The position numbers and the translations under genes were made by a program. Under the pieces are notes generated by a model. The model was not told the DNA's origin. It saw only the letters and a program-made list of their open reading frames with translations, and ran no database searches. Positions 1-5,070 of a stretch of 5,402 bases of DNA are shown in pieces (the stretch's first letter is position 1; every line of letters begins with the position of its first letter). The stretch comes from Clostridium sp. CAG:568 (lineage in GTDB: Bacteria; Bacillota_I; Bacilli_A; RFN20; CAG-288): NCBI GenBank assembly GCA_000434395.1, contig FR878779.1, positions 1-5,402 on the forward strand, in the 5' to 3' direction.

Positions 1-23
1 TTGCACCAGCCCCTTTTTTCTTT
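1..23. terminator. Possible half of a terminator at the window edge
   Basis: Right after the TAG of the membrane-protein gene, the minus strand reads A-rich sequence, then AAAAAAGGGGCTGGTGCAA to the edge. On the plus strand this is ACCAGCCCCTTTTTTC, like the 3' arm and T-tract of a terminator serving a plus-strand gene to the left. It may also be bidirectional. The other arm is outside the window, so this cannot be confirmed. Confidence 0.3.
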
Positions 24-812
24 CTATTGGCGACGTTTGGAATTTGATAATGAAATGTAGTATATGAGTTTAATAAGCAAATAGATGAAATCTATATAGA
101 TTGTATACGCTGCATAATAAGCCAAGTTTGTCTCATTACCAATCCATCCGAGTTTAGCCATAGCATTGATTCCGAACATATCTATGCATATAGAAAAGAA
201 AATCAATGCGAAGATTGCATAATCTATTATCCAATAGATGACATTGGCAGCATCTCCGTTGAAAGGCCAAACGAACAAGTTTACGATTGTTAGGATAAGT
301 ATTCCAACTGCTAATATGGAGATAAAAGGAATTATCTTATGCATAGTATTTCTCAACAAATATGACAATCCAGCTGCCATCAACATCAATCCAGCTGATA
401 TTCCAAACGCTAATGCAATGATTGGAACATTTGTGTCTCCAGCAGTCTCATAAGTAGCGACATAGAAAATTGAGGAGCAAAGAATACCCATAGCGACTGC
501 ATAAATGTAATACATCACTGCCATGGCTTTGGTTTTCTTTGAAAATGCCTTTAAAGACATTATTAATCCACCAACCAACATATATATTGCTGAAACTACA
601 ATTCCGACAATGTTGACGACATTAGCGACTTCATAATTTCCACCACTTACTGCTATGGCTAAGTATGGCCATCCATAACTGACTCCGAATGTGATAGCTA
701 ATGCTATAGCTAAGTATATGAAGACCCTGGTATAGGATAGTGTTACGGATTTCACTTCCTCTTGTTTTTCAGGGTTCTCATAACGATTCTTATTTATATC
801 GTAAGTTTCCAT
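24..812 (-). CDS. Bax inhibitor-1/YetJ-like seven-helix membrane protein
   Basis: The product is a 262-residue integral membrane protein that I place, with moderate confidence, in the Bax inhibitor-1 (UPF0005/TMBIM) family. That family includes the pH-sensitive calcium-leak protein YetJ of Bacillus subtilis. After a hydrophilic, charged N-terminus (residues 1-27) there are about seven hydrophobic segments, near residues 28-55, 66-88, 97-119, 128-152, 159-182, 188-210 and 232-254, then a basic tail (NSKRRQ). Family-like features are the motif ICIDMFGINAM (Asp211) at the end of helix 6 and YIDFIYLLIKL (Asp241) in the last helix. They match in position the conserved aspartate pair of BI-1 proteins and the usual LYLDFINLFL block. 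The start is supported by AAGAAGGAGG (821-830), 8 nt before the ATG; the stop is TAG. The gene is separated from tpiA by a terminator, so it is probably its own transcription unit. Function in this organism is unproven; calcium or ion leak is a family-based inference. Confidence 0.75.
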   Translation of the reverse strand: METYDINKNRYENPEKQEEVKSVTLSYTRVFIYLAIALAITFGVSYGWPYLAIAVSGGNYEVANVVNIVGIVVSAIYMLVGGLIMSLKAFSKKTKAMAVMYYIYAVAMGILCSSIFYVATYETAGDTNVPIIALAFGISAGLMLMAAGLSYLLRNTMHKIIPFISILAVGILILTIVNLFVWPFNGDAANVIYWIIDYAIFALIFFSICIDMFGINAMAKLGWIGNETNLAYYAAYTIYIDFIYLLIKLIYYISLSNSKRRQ

Positions 813-837
813 TTCAAAAACCTCCTTCTTGATTGTA

Positions 838-864
838 ATTATATAAATTTTGTATTGATGTTAA
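838..864 (-). promoter_or_regulatory. Candidate promoter of the BI-1-like gene
   Basis: On the minus strand a perfect TATAAT (838-843) lies 15 nt downstream of TTAACA (859-864), which is one mismatch from TTGACA. The predicted start of transcription, around 831, would leave a leader of only about 20 nt containing the AAGAAGGAGG ribosome binding site. The spacer is shorter than the preferred 17 nt, and TATAAT is common in AT-rich DNA, so this is tentative. A promoter is expected here because a terminator separates this gene from tpiA. Confidence 0.4.
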
Positions 865-948
865 GAAAGAAAAAATAGGTATGGATTCTTAAAATTAAGT
901 ATAAAAGCAGAAAATACTAGATGAAAGATCATAGTTGATTTTATAAGA

Positions 949-985
949 CAAAATAAAAGGCTATCCGATAATTCGGATAACCTTT
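949..985 (-). terminator. Rho-independent terminator after tpiA
   Basis: The minus-strand transcript can form a 13-bp stem: AAAGG-T-TATCCGA pairs with TCGGATA-G-CCTTT, including one U-G pair, around the 4-nt loop ATTA. A T-rich tail (TTTTATTTTG) follows. It sits about 35 nt after the tpiA stop and ends the glycolytic unit. The plus strand has no T-tail after the hairpin, so it works in one direction only. Confidence 0.88.
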
Positions 986-1019
986 CAAAGGAGGATGGCT
1001 AAATGACTAATTATAAAGA

Positions 1020-1778
1020 TTAGAGATTCTCGACAAGAGCCTTGAAGTCGTCAGCTTTCAAAGAAGCACCACCGACCAAAGCACCATCGATATCAGCTTG
1101 TCCCATAAGTTCGTGGACATTGCCAGGCTTTACAGATCCACCATAAAGGATCTTTACTTTGTTGGCAACACCCTTGCCGAACATATCTTTGAGTACATCA
1201 CGGATGAATCCACAGACGTTCTCAGCAATTTCGGGAGTTGCAGTCTTTCCGGTTCCGATAGCCCAAATAGGCTCGTAAGCAATGACAACATTATCCATGT
1301 CTTCCTTGCTGAGTCCTTCGAGTCCTTCACGGATTTGTGTTCCTACCCATTCATTAGTCTTTCCTGCTTCATATGTCTCTAAAGACTCACCGACACAGTA
1401 GACAGCAGTCATTTGGTTCTTTACAAGAGCCTTAACCTTGGCATTGCAGCCTTGGTTTGTCTCACCATTGTATTCACGTCTCTCGGAGTGTCCGATGATT
1501 GACCAGGTTACTCCTAATTCCTTCAACATAGGAATGGAGACTTGTGCAGTGTATGCACCTTTCTCAAAAGCGGAGACATCCTGAGCACCGACGATGATAC
1601 CCTTAGCTTTCTTTTTCAAAGTTTCCAAGCAAAGGTAGGAAGGGCAGACACCGATAAGGATTTTCTTCTCTTTTGCCAATTCCTTGGTCTCTTTGAGTGA
1701 ATCACAGAAAACCTTAGCTTCGGCTATGGTGTGATTCATTTTCCAGTTACCGAGCAATAGTTTCTTTCTCTCTGGCAT
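1020..1778 (-). CDS. tpiA: Triosephosphate isomerase
   Basis: This 252-residue cytoplasmic enzyme interconverts dihydroxyacetone phosphate and glyceraldehyde-3-phosphate in glycolysis and gluconeogenesis. The family is unmistakable: GNWKMN near the N-terminus supplies Asn11 and Lys13, IIGHSERR carries the electrophile His97, AYEPIWAIGTGK (167-178) carries the catalytic base Glu169 and the flexible loop 6, and YGGSVKPGN (212-220) plus DGALVGGASL (231-240) form the phosphate-binding end of the barrel. Length is normal for bacterial TIM. One small variation is GAYTAQ where GAYTGE is usual. The ATG has a ribosome binding site GAGGT (1785-1789) at suitable spacing. The gene starts 29 nt after the pgk stop with no terminator or obvious promoter between them, so the two are co-transcribed. 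The stop is TAA, followed by a terminator. Confidence 0.98.
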   Translation of the reverse strand: MPERKKLLLGNWKMNHTIAEAKVFCDSLKETKELAKEKKILIGVCPSYLCLETLKKKAKGIIVGAQDVSAFEKGAYTAQVSIPMLKELGVTWSIIGHSERREYNGETNQGCNAKVKALVKNQMTAVYCVGESLETYEAGKTNEWVGTQIREGLEGLSKEDMDNVVIAYEPIWAIGTGKTATPEIAENVCGFIRDVLKDMFGKGVANKVKILYGGSVKPGNVHELMGQADIDGALVGGASLKADDFKALVENL

Positions 1779-1807
1779 ATTATTACCTCAATTGAAAAGA
1801 TACTTGA

Positions 1808-3049
1808 TTACTTATCTTCAATGATGTCGATTCCAGGCAAGTGTCCATCGTTTTGGATGAGCTCCAATGAAGCTCCACCACCGGTGGAAACATGGCTGAA
1901 CTTGCTGGCAAATCCGAGCTTCTTAGCAGCGGCTGCGGAGTCACCACCACCGATTACAGTGAAGGCACCTTCGTTTTCAGCGGCAGCCTTGCAGACAGCG
2001 ATGGTTCCATTAGCAAATGCAGGAATTTCGCTGACTCCCATAGGTCCATTCCAGAAGACAGTCTTTGCAGAAGCAATGATTTTTGCATAATTTTCTGCAG
2101 TCTTAGGACCGATATCCAATCCCATCATTCCCTCAGGAATTTCATCGGAATTGACGACTTCACCTGTGGCAGATTCATCTTCAGGATATGCAGCAGCGAC
2201 TACGTTGTCGACAGGAAGAACAATCTTTCCAGAGCCATAAATCTTCTTTGCATAATCGAGTTGATCATCTTCAACGAGTGAAGTTCCGATGTGATGTCCA
2301 AGAGCCTTGAGGAAGGTGTAAGCCATGGCTCCACCAATCAAAATCTTGTCACACTTCTTGAGCAAGGATTCGATGACAAGAATCTTGTCAGAAACCTTAG
2401 CACCACCGAGGATTGCGACATAAGGATGATCCTTTTCAGGACACTCTACACAACGTCCGAGAGAAACGATTTCTTTCTCGACTAAGAATCCTACTCCAGT
2501 AGGCTTTCCTTCACTTCTGAGAAGTTCAGGTACTCCATAAGTGGAGACGTGCTTTCTGTGGTCGGAACCGAAAGCATCGTTGACATATGCGTCAGCCAAA
2601 GAAGCCCATTCTTTTGCAAGCTCAGGATCATTCTTGGTCTCACCCTTTTCATAACGGGTGTTTTGCATGAGGACGATTTCGCCATTATTCAATCCTTTGA
2701 CAGCATTGGCGAGTTCTTCTCCTCTAGTAGCAGGGCAGAAAGTAACCTTAACTTCATGTCCAACAGCCTTTTCAAGTTGAGCCTTGAGTTCGGGAACAAT
2801 GATTGAAAGATCACCCTTCTTCTTCATGGCATCAATCTCTTCAGGAGTCTTCTTGAAATCAATCTTTCCAAGGTGAGAAGTCAAAAGGATCTTAGCACCC
2901 TTGTTGACTAATTCAGCGATGGTAGGAATAGCAGCGACGATTCTATTATTGTCGGTGATGGTAGCTCCCTTGTGAGGAACGTTGAAATCACAACGGACAA
3001 AGACAACTTTTCCAGAGACTTCCAAGTCTCTAACATCTTTCTTGGCCAT
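1808..3049 (-). CDS. pgk: Phosphoglycerate kinase
   Basis: This 413-residue cytoplasmic enzyme transfers phosphate from 1,3-bisphosphoglycerate to ADP, the first ATP-yielding step of glycolysis. The N-terminal substrate domain shows VRCDFNVP (18-25, with Asp21 and Asn23; Cys20 replaces the usual Val), Arg36, TSHLGK (57-62), NTR (130-132) and a basic patch with Arg165. The C-terminal nucleotide domain shows GGAKVSDK (215-222, Lys218), WNGPMGVSE (333-341; Ser replaces the usual Phe before Glu341), GGGDSAAA (367-374) and STGGGASLE (388-396). It is somewhat longer than the roughly 394-residue Bacillus enzymes. The extra length is mostly a charged segment after SHLGK (about 63-80), where most enzymes have SHLGRP. 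The ATG has ribosome binding site GAGGT (3058-3062) 8 nt upstream. It follows gap, but a terminator lies between them, so expression probably relies on read-through, RNA processing or an unrecognised promoter. Confidence 0.98.
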   Translation of the reverse strand: MAKKDVRDLEVSGKVVFVRCDFNVPHKGATITDNNRIVAAIPTIAELVNKGAKILLTSHLGKIDFKKTPEEIDAMKKKGDLSIIVPELKAQLEKAVGHEVKVTFCPATRGEELANAVKGLNNGEIVLMQNTRYEKGETKNDPELAKEWASLADAYVNDAFGSDHRKHVSTYGVPELLRSEGKPTGVGFLVEKEIVSLGRCVECPEKDHPYVAILGGAKVSDKILVIESLLKKCDKILIGGAMAYTFLKALGHHIGTSLVEDDQLDYAKKIYGSGKIVLPVDNVVAAAYPEDESATGEVVNSDEIPEGMMGLDIGPKTAENYAKIIASAKTVFWNGPMGVSEIPAFANGTIAVCKAAAENEGAFTVIGGGDSAAAAKKLGFASKFSHVSTGGGASLELIQNDGHLPGIDIIEDK

Positions 3050-3075
3050 TATTAATTACCTCTTTCTATAAGGAC

Positions 3076-3100
3076 GTGCCCTTTGATAAAGGGTGGGCAC
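3076..3100 (-). other. Stem-loop in the pgk leader
   Basis: Just upstream of the pgk ribosome binding site the sequence holds the perfect inverted repeat CCCTTT-GAT-AAAGGG (3079-3093, plus-strand reading). It is flanked by GTG and, after a TGGG bulge, CAC. An alternative pairing joins GTGCCC (3076-3081) to GGGCAC (3095-3100). No T-tract follows on the minus strand, so it is not a terminator. It could protect or mark the 5' end of a processed pgk-tpiA mRNA; that role is inference. Confidence 0.55.
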
Positions 3101-3115
3101 AGGGTTCCCTTTTTT

Positions 3116-3156
3116 GAAAAAAGCACCATCCGCATACTGGGAGCGGATAGTGCTTT
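3116..3156 (-). terminator. Strong terminator between gap and pgk
   Basis: The minus-strand RNA forms a 14-bp stem, AAAGCACTATCCGC paired with GCGGATGGTGCTTT (one U-G pair), around a 9-nt loop. Six T residues follow directly (3117-3122). It begins about 36 nt after the gap stop codon. By form it is a full Rho-independent terminator, yet pgk and tpiA lie downstream on the same strand with no clear promoter in the roughly 65 nt between. It therefore probably reduces, rather than abolishes, transcription from gap into pgk. Confidence 0.88.
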
Positions 3157-3192
3157 ATTGCGTTAAGCCTTTAAAGTGTCTCCGCGTCGCTA

Positions 3193-4320
3193 TTAGGCAA
3201 CGAAGGAAGCAACCTTCTTGGCAAGACGGACAAACTGGCAGGTGTAAGAGAACTCGTTGTCATACCAGGCAAAGACCTTGACGAGCTCAGCACCATCCTC
3301 AGTCTTGATGACCTTGGTCTCGGTTGCATCGAAGATAGATCCCTCGGTGCGTCCAAGGATATCACGTGAAACGATAGGATCAGTGTTGTATCCGAGAACT
3401 CCCTTGAGTTCACCCTCGGAAGCAGCCTTCTCGAGAGCGTTGATTTCTTCGACAGTAGCTCCATGCTCCTTGAGCTCGAGTGTCAAATCACAGAGTGATC
3501 CATCGAGAACAGGAACACGAATTGCGATACCATCCAAACGGCCAGCCATTGAAGGAATGACAAGCTTGACAGCCTTAGCGGCACCGGTGGAGGTAGGAAC
3601 GATGTTCTCAGCAGCAGCACGGCCACGACGGAAGTCCTTAGCCTTGATCAAGTCCAAAGTGGTTTGGTCATTGGTGTAAGCGTGAACGGTGGTCATGAAT
3701 CCAGCCTTGACTCCCCACTTCTTTTCGATGACGGAAAGCATAGGTGAGAGACAGTTGGTGGTGCAAGAAGCTCCAGATACGACGTGCATATCAGGAGTGA
3801 GCTTGTCGGTGTTGACACCATAAACGAAGGTAGGAGTGTCATCCTTGGCAGGAGCAGACATGATTACATATTCTGCACCAGCATCGATGTGGTCTTGAGC
3901 AAGTTCCTTCTTGAGGTAGAATCCAGTGGACTCAAGGACAACCTTGACTCCGAGTTCCTTCCAGGGGAAGAAAACGTTCTTGGTTTGATCAGCATTAGCG
4001 AAGACTCTCTTGGAGAGAGGTGCTCCAGACTTAGCGATAGCATAAACAGGGATCTTCTTTCCATCGACGATAAGTCCACCGAGGGTTCCCTCATCAGCAT
4101 GAGACTCATCCTTGTAGAAAGAAACCTCATGGTTGAAGATTCCGTGAGCGGAATCATACTTGAGAAGGTAAGCAAGGTTTGCAGGATCAGAGAGATCGTT
4201 GATAGCAACGACTTCGAGCTTGGGTCCTACTTCGACTTGGTTCTCCTCATAAGCACGACGGAAGGCCATACGGCCGATACGTCCGAAACCATTAATGGCA
4301 ACTTTGACAGAATTAGACAT
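3193..4320 (-). CDS. gap: Glyceraldehyde-3-phosphate dehydrogenase, phosphorylating
   Basis: This cytoplasmic enzyme oxidises glyceraldehyde-3-phosphate to 1,3-bisphosphoglycerate, reducing NAD. The Rossmann motif INGFGRIGR (9-17) is followed by AINDL (Asp42), the acidic residue typical of NAD-preferring enzymes. The catalytic block is SGASCTTNC with nucleophile Cys186 (most family members have SNASC), the partner His213 is in TTVHAYT, and the C-terminal WYDNEFSYT (352-360) is intact. At 375 residues it is about 40 longer than the usual 330-340. The extra sequence is mainly before the VLESTG block: about 96-117 (AKSGAPLSKRVFANADQTKN and neighbours), with smaller additions near 26-34 and 70-80. 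The ATG has ribosome binding site AGGAGG (4331-4336), 10 nt upstream. The gene is followed at once by a terminator and has a long, AT-rich upstream region with a CIRCE-like operator. No cggR-like repressor gene precedes it. Confidence 0.97.
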   Translation of the reverse strand: MSNSVKVAINGFGRIGRMAFRRAYEENQVEVGPKLEVVAINDLSDPANLAYLLKYDSAHGIFNHEVSFYKDESHADEGTLGGLIVDGKKIPVYAIAKSGAPLSKRVFANADQTKNVFFPWKELGVKVVLESTGFYLKKELAQDHIDAGAEYVIMSAPAKDDTPTFVYGVNTDKLTPDMHVVSGASCTTNCLSPMLSVIEKKWGVKAGFMTTVHAYTNDQTTLDLIKAKDFRRGRAAAENIVPTSTGAAKAVKLVIPSMAGRLDGIAIRVPVLDGSLCDLTLELKEHGATVEEINALEKAASEGELKGVLGYNTDPIVSRDILGRTEGSIFDATETKVIKTEDGAELVKVFAWYDNEFSYTCQFVRLAKKVASFVA

Positions 4321-4326
4321 TCTTTT

Positions 4327-4345
4327 TTGTCCTCCTTTTGGACAA
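4327..4345 (-). promoter_or_regulatory. Hairpin enclosing the gap ribosome binding site
   Basis: TTGTCC (4340-4345 on the minus strand) and GGACAA (4327-4332) form a 6-bp inverted repeat around a 7-nt loop. The AGGAGG ribosome binding site lies partly in the loop and partly in the 3' arm. Pairing would partly mask it. If transcription starts from the proximal candidate promoter (around 4343), most of the 5' arm would still be in the RNA only if the start lies upstream of it, so the hairpin may matter mainly for longer transcripts. Confidence 0.4.
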
Positions 4346-4349
4346 CGAT

Positions 4350-4379
4350 ATTATATAAGCATGTTGTGAAAGTTGTTAT
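4350..4379 (-). promoter_or_regulatory. Candidate proximal gap promoter
   Basis: On the minus strand TATAAT (4350-4355) is preceded, 18 nt upstream, by ATAACA (4374-4379), which matches TTGACA at four of six positions. It lies in AT-rich DNA that could act as an UP element. The start of transcription would be near 4343, giving a leader of about 25 nt with the AGGAGG site. The -10 hexamer is perfect but the -35 is weak. Confidence 0.45.
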
Positions 4380-4446
4380 AAAAATTCACCAAGGAAGCAC
4401 TTACATGAGATAAAAAACTTGGTTTTAAGGAAAAAATTAAAAAATA

Positions 4447-4473
4447 TTAGCAATTTAGCTATTTGAGTGCTAG
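4447..4473. promoter_or_regulatory. CIRCE-like operator (HrcA site) upstream of gap
   Basis: On the plus strand the sequence reads TTAGCAATT, nine nucleotides, GAGTGCTAG. The CIRCE consensus bound by the heat-shock repressor HrcA is TTAGCACTC-N9-GAGTGCTAA, so 7 of 9 left-arm and 8 of 9 right-arm positions match, with the exact spacer. It overlaps a candidate minus-strand promoter (TTGACT, 4483-4488, and TCAAAT, 4461-4466), which is where CIRCE elements normally act. It lies about 127 nt upstream of the gap start codon, and gap is the only substantial gene downstream. An overlapping inverted repeat, TTTAGCTA-N9-TAGCTAAA (4454-4478), offers an alternative reading as the site of another regulator. 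HrcA binding is inferred. Confidence 0.6.
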
Positions 4474-4488
4474 CTAAAATTTAGTCAA
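4461..4488 (-). promoter_or_regulatory. Candidate distal gap promoter overlapping the CIRCE-like site
   Basis: On the minus strand TTGACT (4483-4488, five of six matches to the -35 consensus) is followed after 16 nt by TCAAAT (4461-4466, four of six matches to TATAAT). The right arm of the CIRCE-like repeat fills much of the spacer and the -10 region, so a bound repressor would block polymerase. The leader to gap would be about 130 nt. The weak -10 makes this tentative. Confidence 0.35.
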
Positions 4489-4545
4489 AAAAAGAGCACG
4501 TAAAAAATGATAGATTTTTTGAAAAACTATCAAAAAATTTGTCAT
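4474..4545 (-). CDS. Possible small ORF, 23-residue hydrophobic basic peptide
   Basis: An ATG at 4545 opens a 23-codon frame that ends with TAG at 4474, directly against the CIRCE-like repeat. AAGGTG (4553-4558), a good ribosome binding site, lies 7 nt upstream. The peptide begins MTNFLIVFQKIYHF and ends RALFLTKF. It is rich in Phe, Leu and Ile, has scattered basic residues (Lys10, Arg16, Lys22), and contains no Gly, Pro or acidic residues, so it could be a small membrane-associated peptide. The codons are mostly runs of T and A, as expected by chance in this AT-rich DNA, and part of the frame coincides with a TGATAG/CTATCA hairpin. I do not recognise a family. It may be chance. Confidence 0.22.
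   Translation of the reverse strand: MTNFLIVFQKIYHFLRALFLTKF
4502..4532 (-). repeat. AT-rich inverted repeat with T-tail
   Basis: TGATAG and CTATCA (4508-4513 and 4527-4532) face each other across a 13-nt segment whose T and A runs can also pair. On the minus strand the repeat is followed by six T residues (4502-4507), giving the outline of a very weak intrinsic terminator. There are few G-C pairs, so efficient termination is unlikely. It lies between the upstream terminator and the CIRCE-like site. Confidence 0.35.
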
Positions 4546-4644
4546 ATTTTTTCACCTTAAAAACACTCGAAATCTGACTATCTTTTGTTCTAAAAAAAGA
4601 GATACTCTATGCATTTATAAAAAATAGGTTCCTTTTCGGACGCC

Positions 4645-4672
4645 AAAAAGGGAATCGGAAGGCCCGATTCCC
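4645..4672 (-). terminator. Rho-independent terminator after the lipoprotein gene
   Basis: The minus-strand RNA forms a perfect 9-bp stem, GGGAATCGG with CCGATTCCC, around a 5-nt loop (GCCTT). Five T residues follow (4645-4649). It lies about 60 nt after the stop codon at 4735, so it ends the unit to the right and isolates gap from it. Just beyond it, GAAAAGGAA could pair with the 3' arm and T-tract as an alternative fold, which is probably incidental. Confidence 0.87.
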
Positions 4673-4734
4673 CAAAAACACAATGATGCCGCCATAGTTT
4701 CTATAGTCTATCAGGCTGGGAAAGTTCTAATTAA

Positions 4735-5070
4735 TTATTTCTCCATCAAGAATAAAGCTAAACTATAGTCTTTAACAACATAGCAATCATATGATTTTGC
4801 TGAATCATATTCGACAAAGTTGAAATTAGAATCTACTATCATCCCATTTGATTTATTTCTGTGATCTATGCAGCTGTAATACTCTTTTCCATTAGAGTCT
4901 TTGAATATTTTGTAGTTTGAAGCAGTGTTAGGGAAATCTTCTTGCATCATCTGTCCGGAAACTTTTTCAATTTTATTAGTAGTCATATTATTTAAACGAT
5001 TGTTTTTCCAAACATCTGTCACGACAGTGTTTAGGAATGAATCGTTGCCTTTATTTTTGCGTCCCACCAA
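4735..5070 (-). CDS. 3' fragment of a split hypothetical lipoprotein gene
   Basis: This frame encodes 111 residues if started at a TTG codon, but no ribosome binding site precedes it, and the frame opens only about 15 nt earlier at a TGA. It overlaps the end of the upstream frame (5031-5366) by 40 nt. It is most simply the second half of the same gene. Gaining one A in the A5 run at 5054-5058 would join residue 104 of the upstream frame (ending FFWWDAK) to NKGNDSFLNTVV here, giving a protein of about 210 residues. The visible sequence is hydrophilic and rich in Asn, Asp, Lys and Tyr, for example SNYKIFKDSNGKEYYSCIDH, with no membrane segment. I recognise no family. It is followed by a terminator. 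Base composition is clearly more AT-rich than the glycolytic genes. Confidence 0.5.
   Translation of the reverse strand: MVGRKNKGNDSFLNTVVTDVWKNNRLNNMTTNKIEKVSGQMMQEDFPNTASNYKIFKDSNGKEYYSCIDHRNKSNGMIVDSNFNFVEYDSAKSYDCYVVKDYSLALFLMEK

Larger units (their letters stand above)
4321..4644. other. AT-rich regulatory intergenic region upstream of gap
   Basis: This 324-nt stretch has no long ORF that I believe. Reading toward gap it holds a possible 23-codon ORF with its ribosome binding site, a weak AT-rich hairpin, the CIRCE-like operator with an overlapping candidate promoter, a proximal TATAAT promoter, and the ribosome binding site hairpin. The stretches 4559-4644 and 4380-4440 show only A/T runs and short repeats such as CTCTTTTTTT (twice on the minus strand) and ACCAAG/CTTGGT. 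I assign them no function. Confidence 0.6.

Noticed and set aside
986..1022. Plus-strand AAAGGAGG followed after 8 nt by ATG and a six-codon frame (MTNYKD)
   Set aside because: The ribosome binding site is strong, but the frame is only six codons, runs opposite the tpiA 3' region, and has no promoter or downstream gene.
3784..4413. A 209-codon plus-strand frame opposite gap
   Set aside because: It lies antisense to the conserved GAPDH gene and extends beyond its start, shows no recognisable motif, and is explained by the biased codons of a highly expressed gene. Other plus-strand frames opposite pgk, tpiA and the membrane protein were rejected for the same reason.
4502..4532. AT-rich hairpin with T6 as a true terminator or attenuator
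   Set aside because: The stem has almost no G-C pairs and a large loop, and a much stronger terminator lies just upstream, so termination here is not supported. It is kept only as a repeat.
4321..4644. Riboswitch, T-box or tRNA in the gap upstream region
   Set aside because: I see no conserved riboswitch core, T-box sequence or cloverleaf. The only structures are short AT-rich inverted repeats.
4628..4672. Alternative pairing of GAAAAGGAACC with the terminator arm as an antiterminator switch
   Set aside because: The partner lies downstream of the T-tract, so it would be transcribed after termination had already been decided. No gene follows that it would control.
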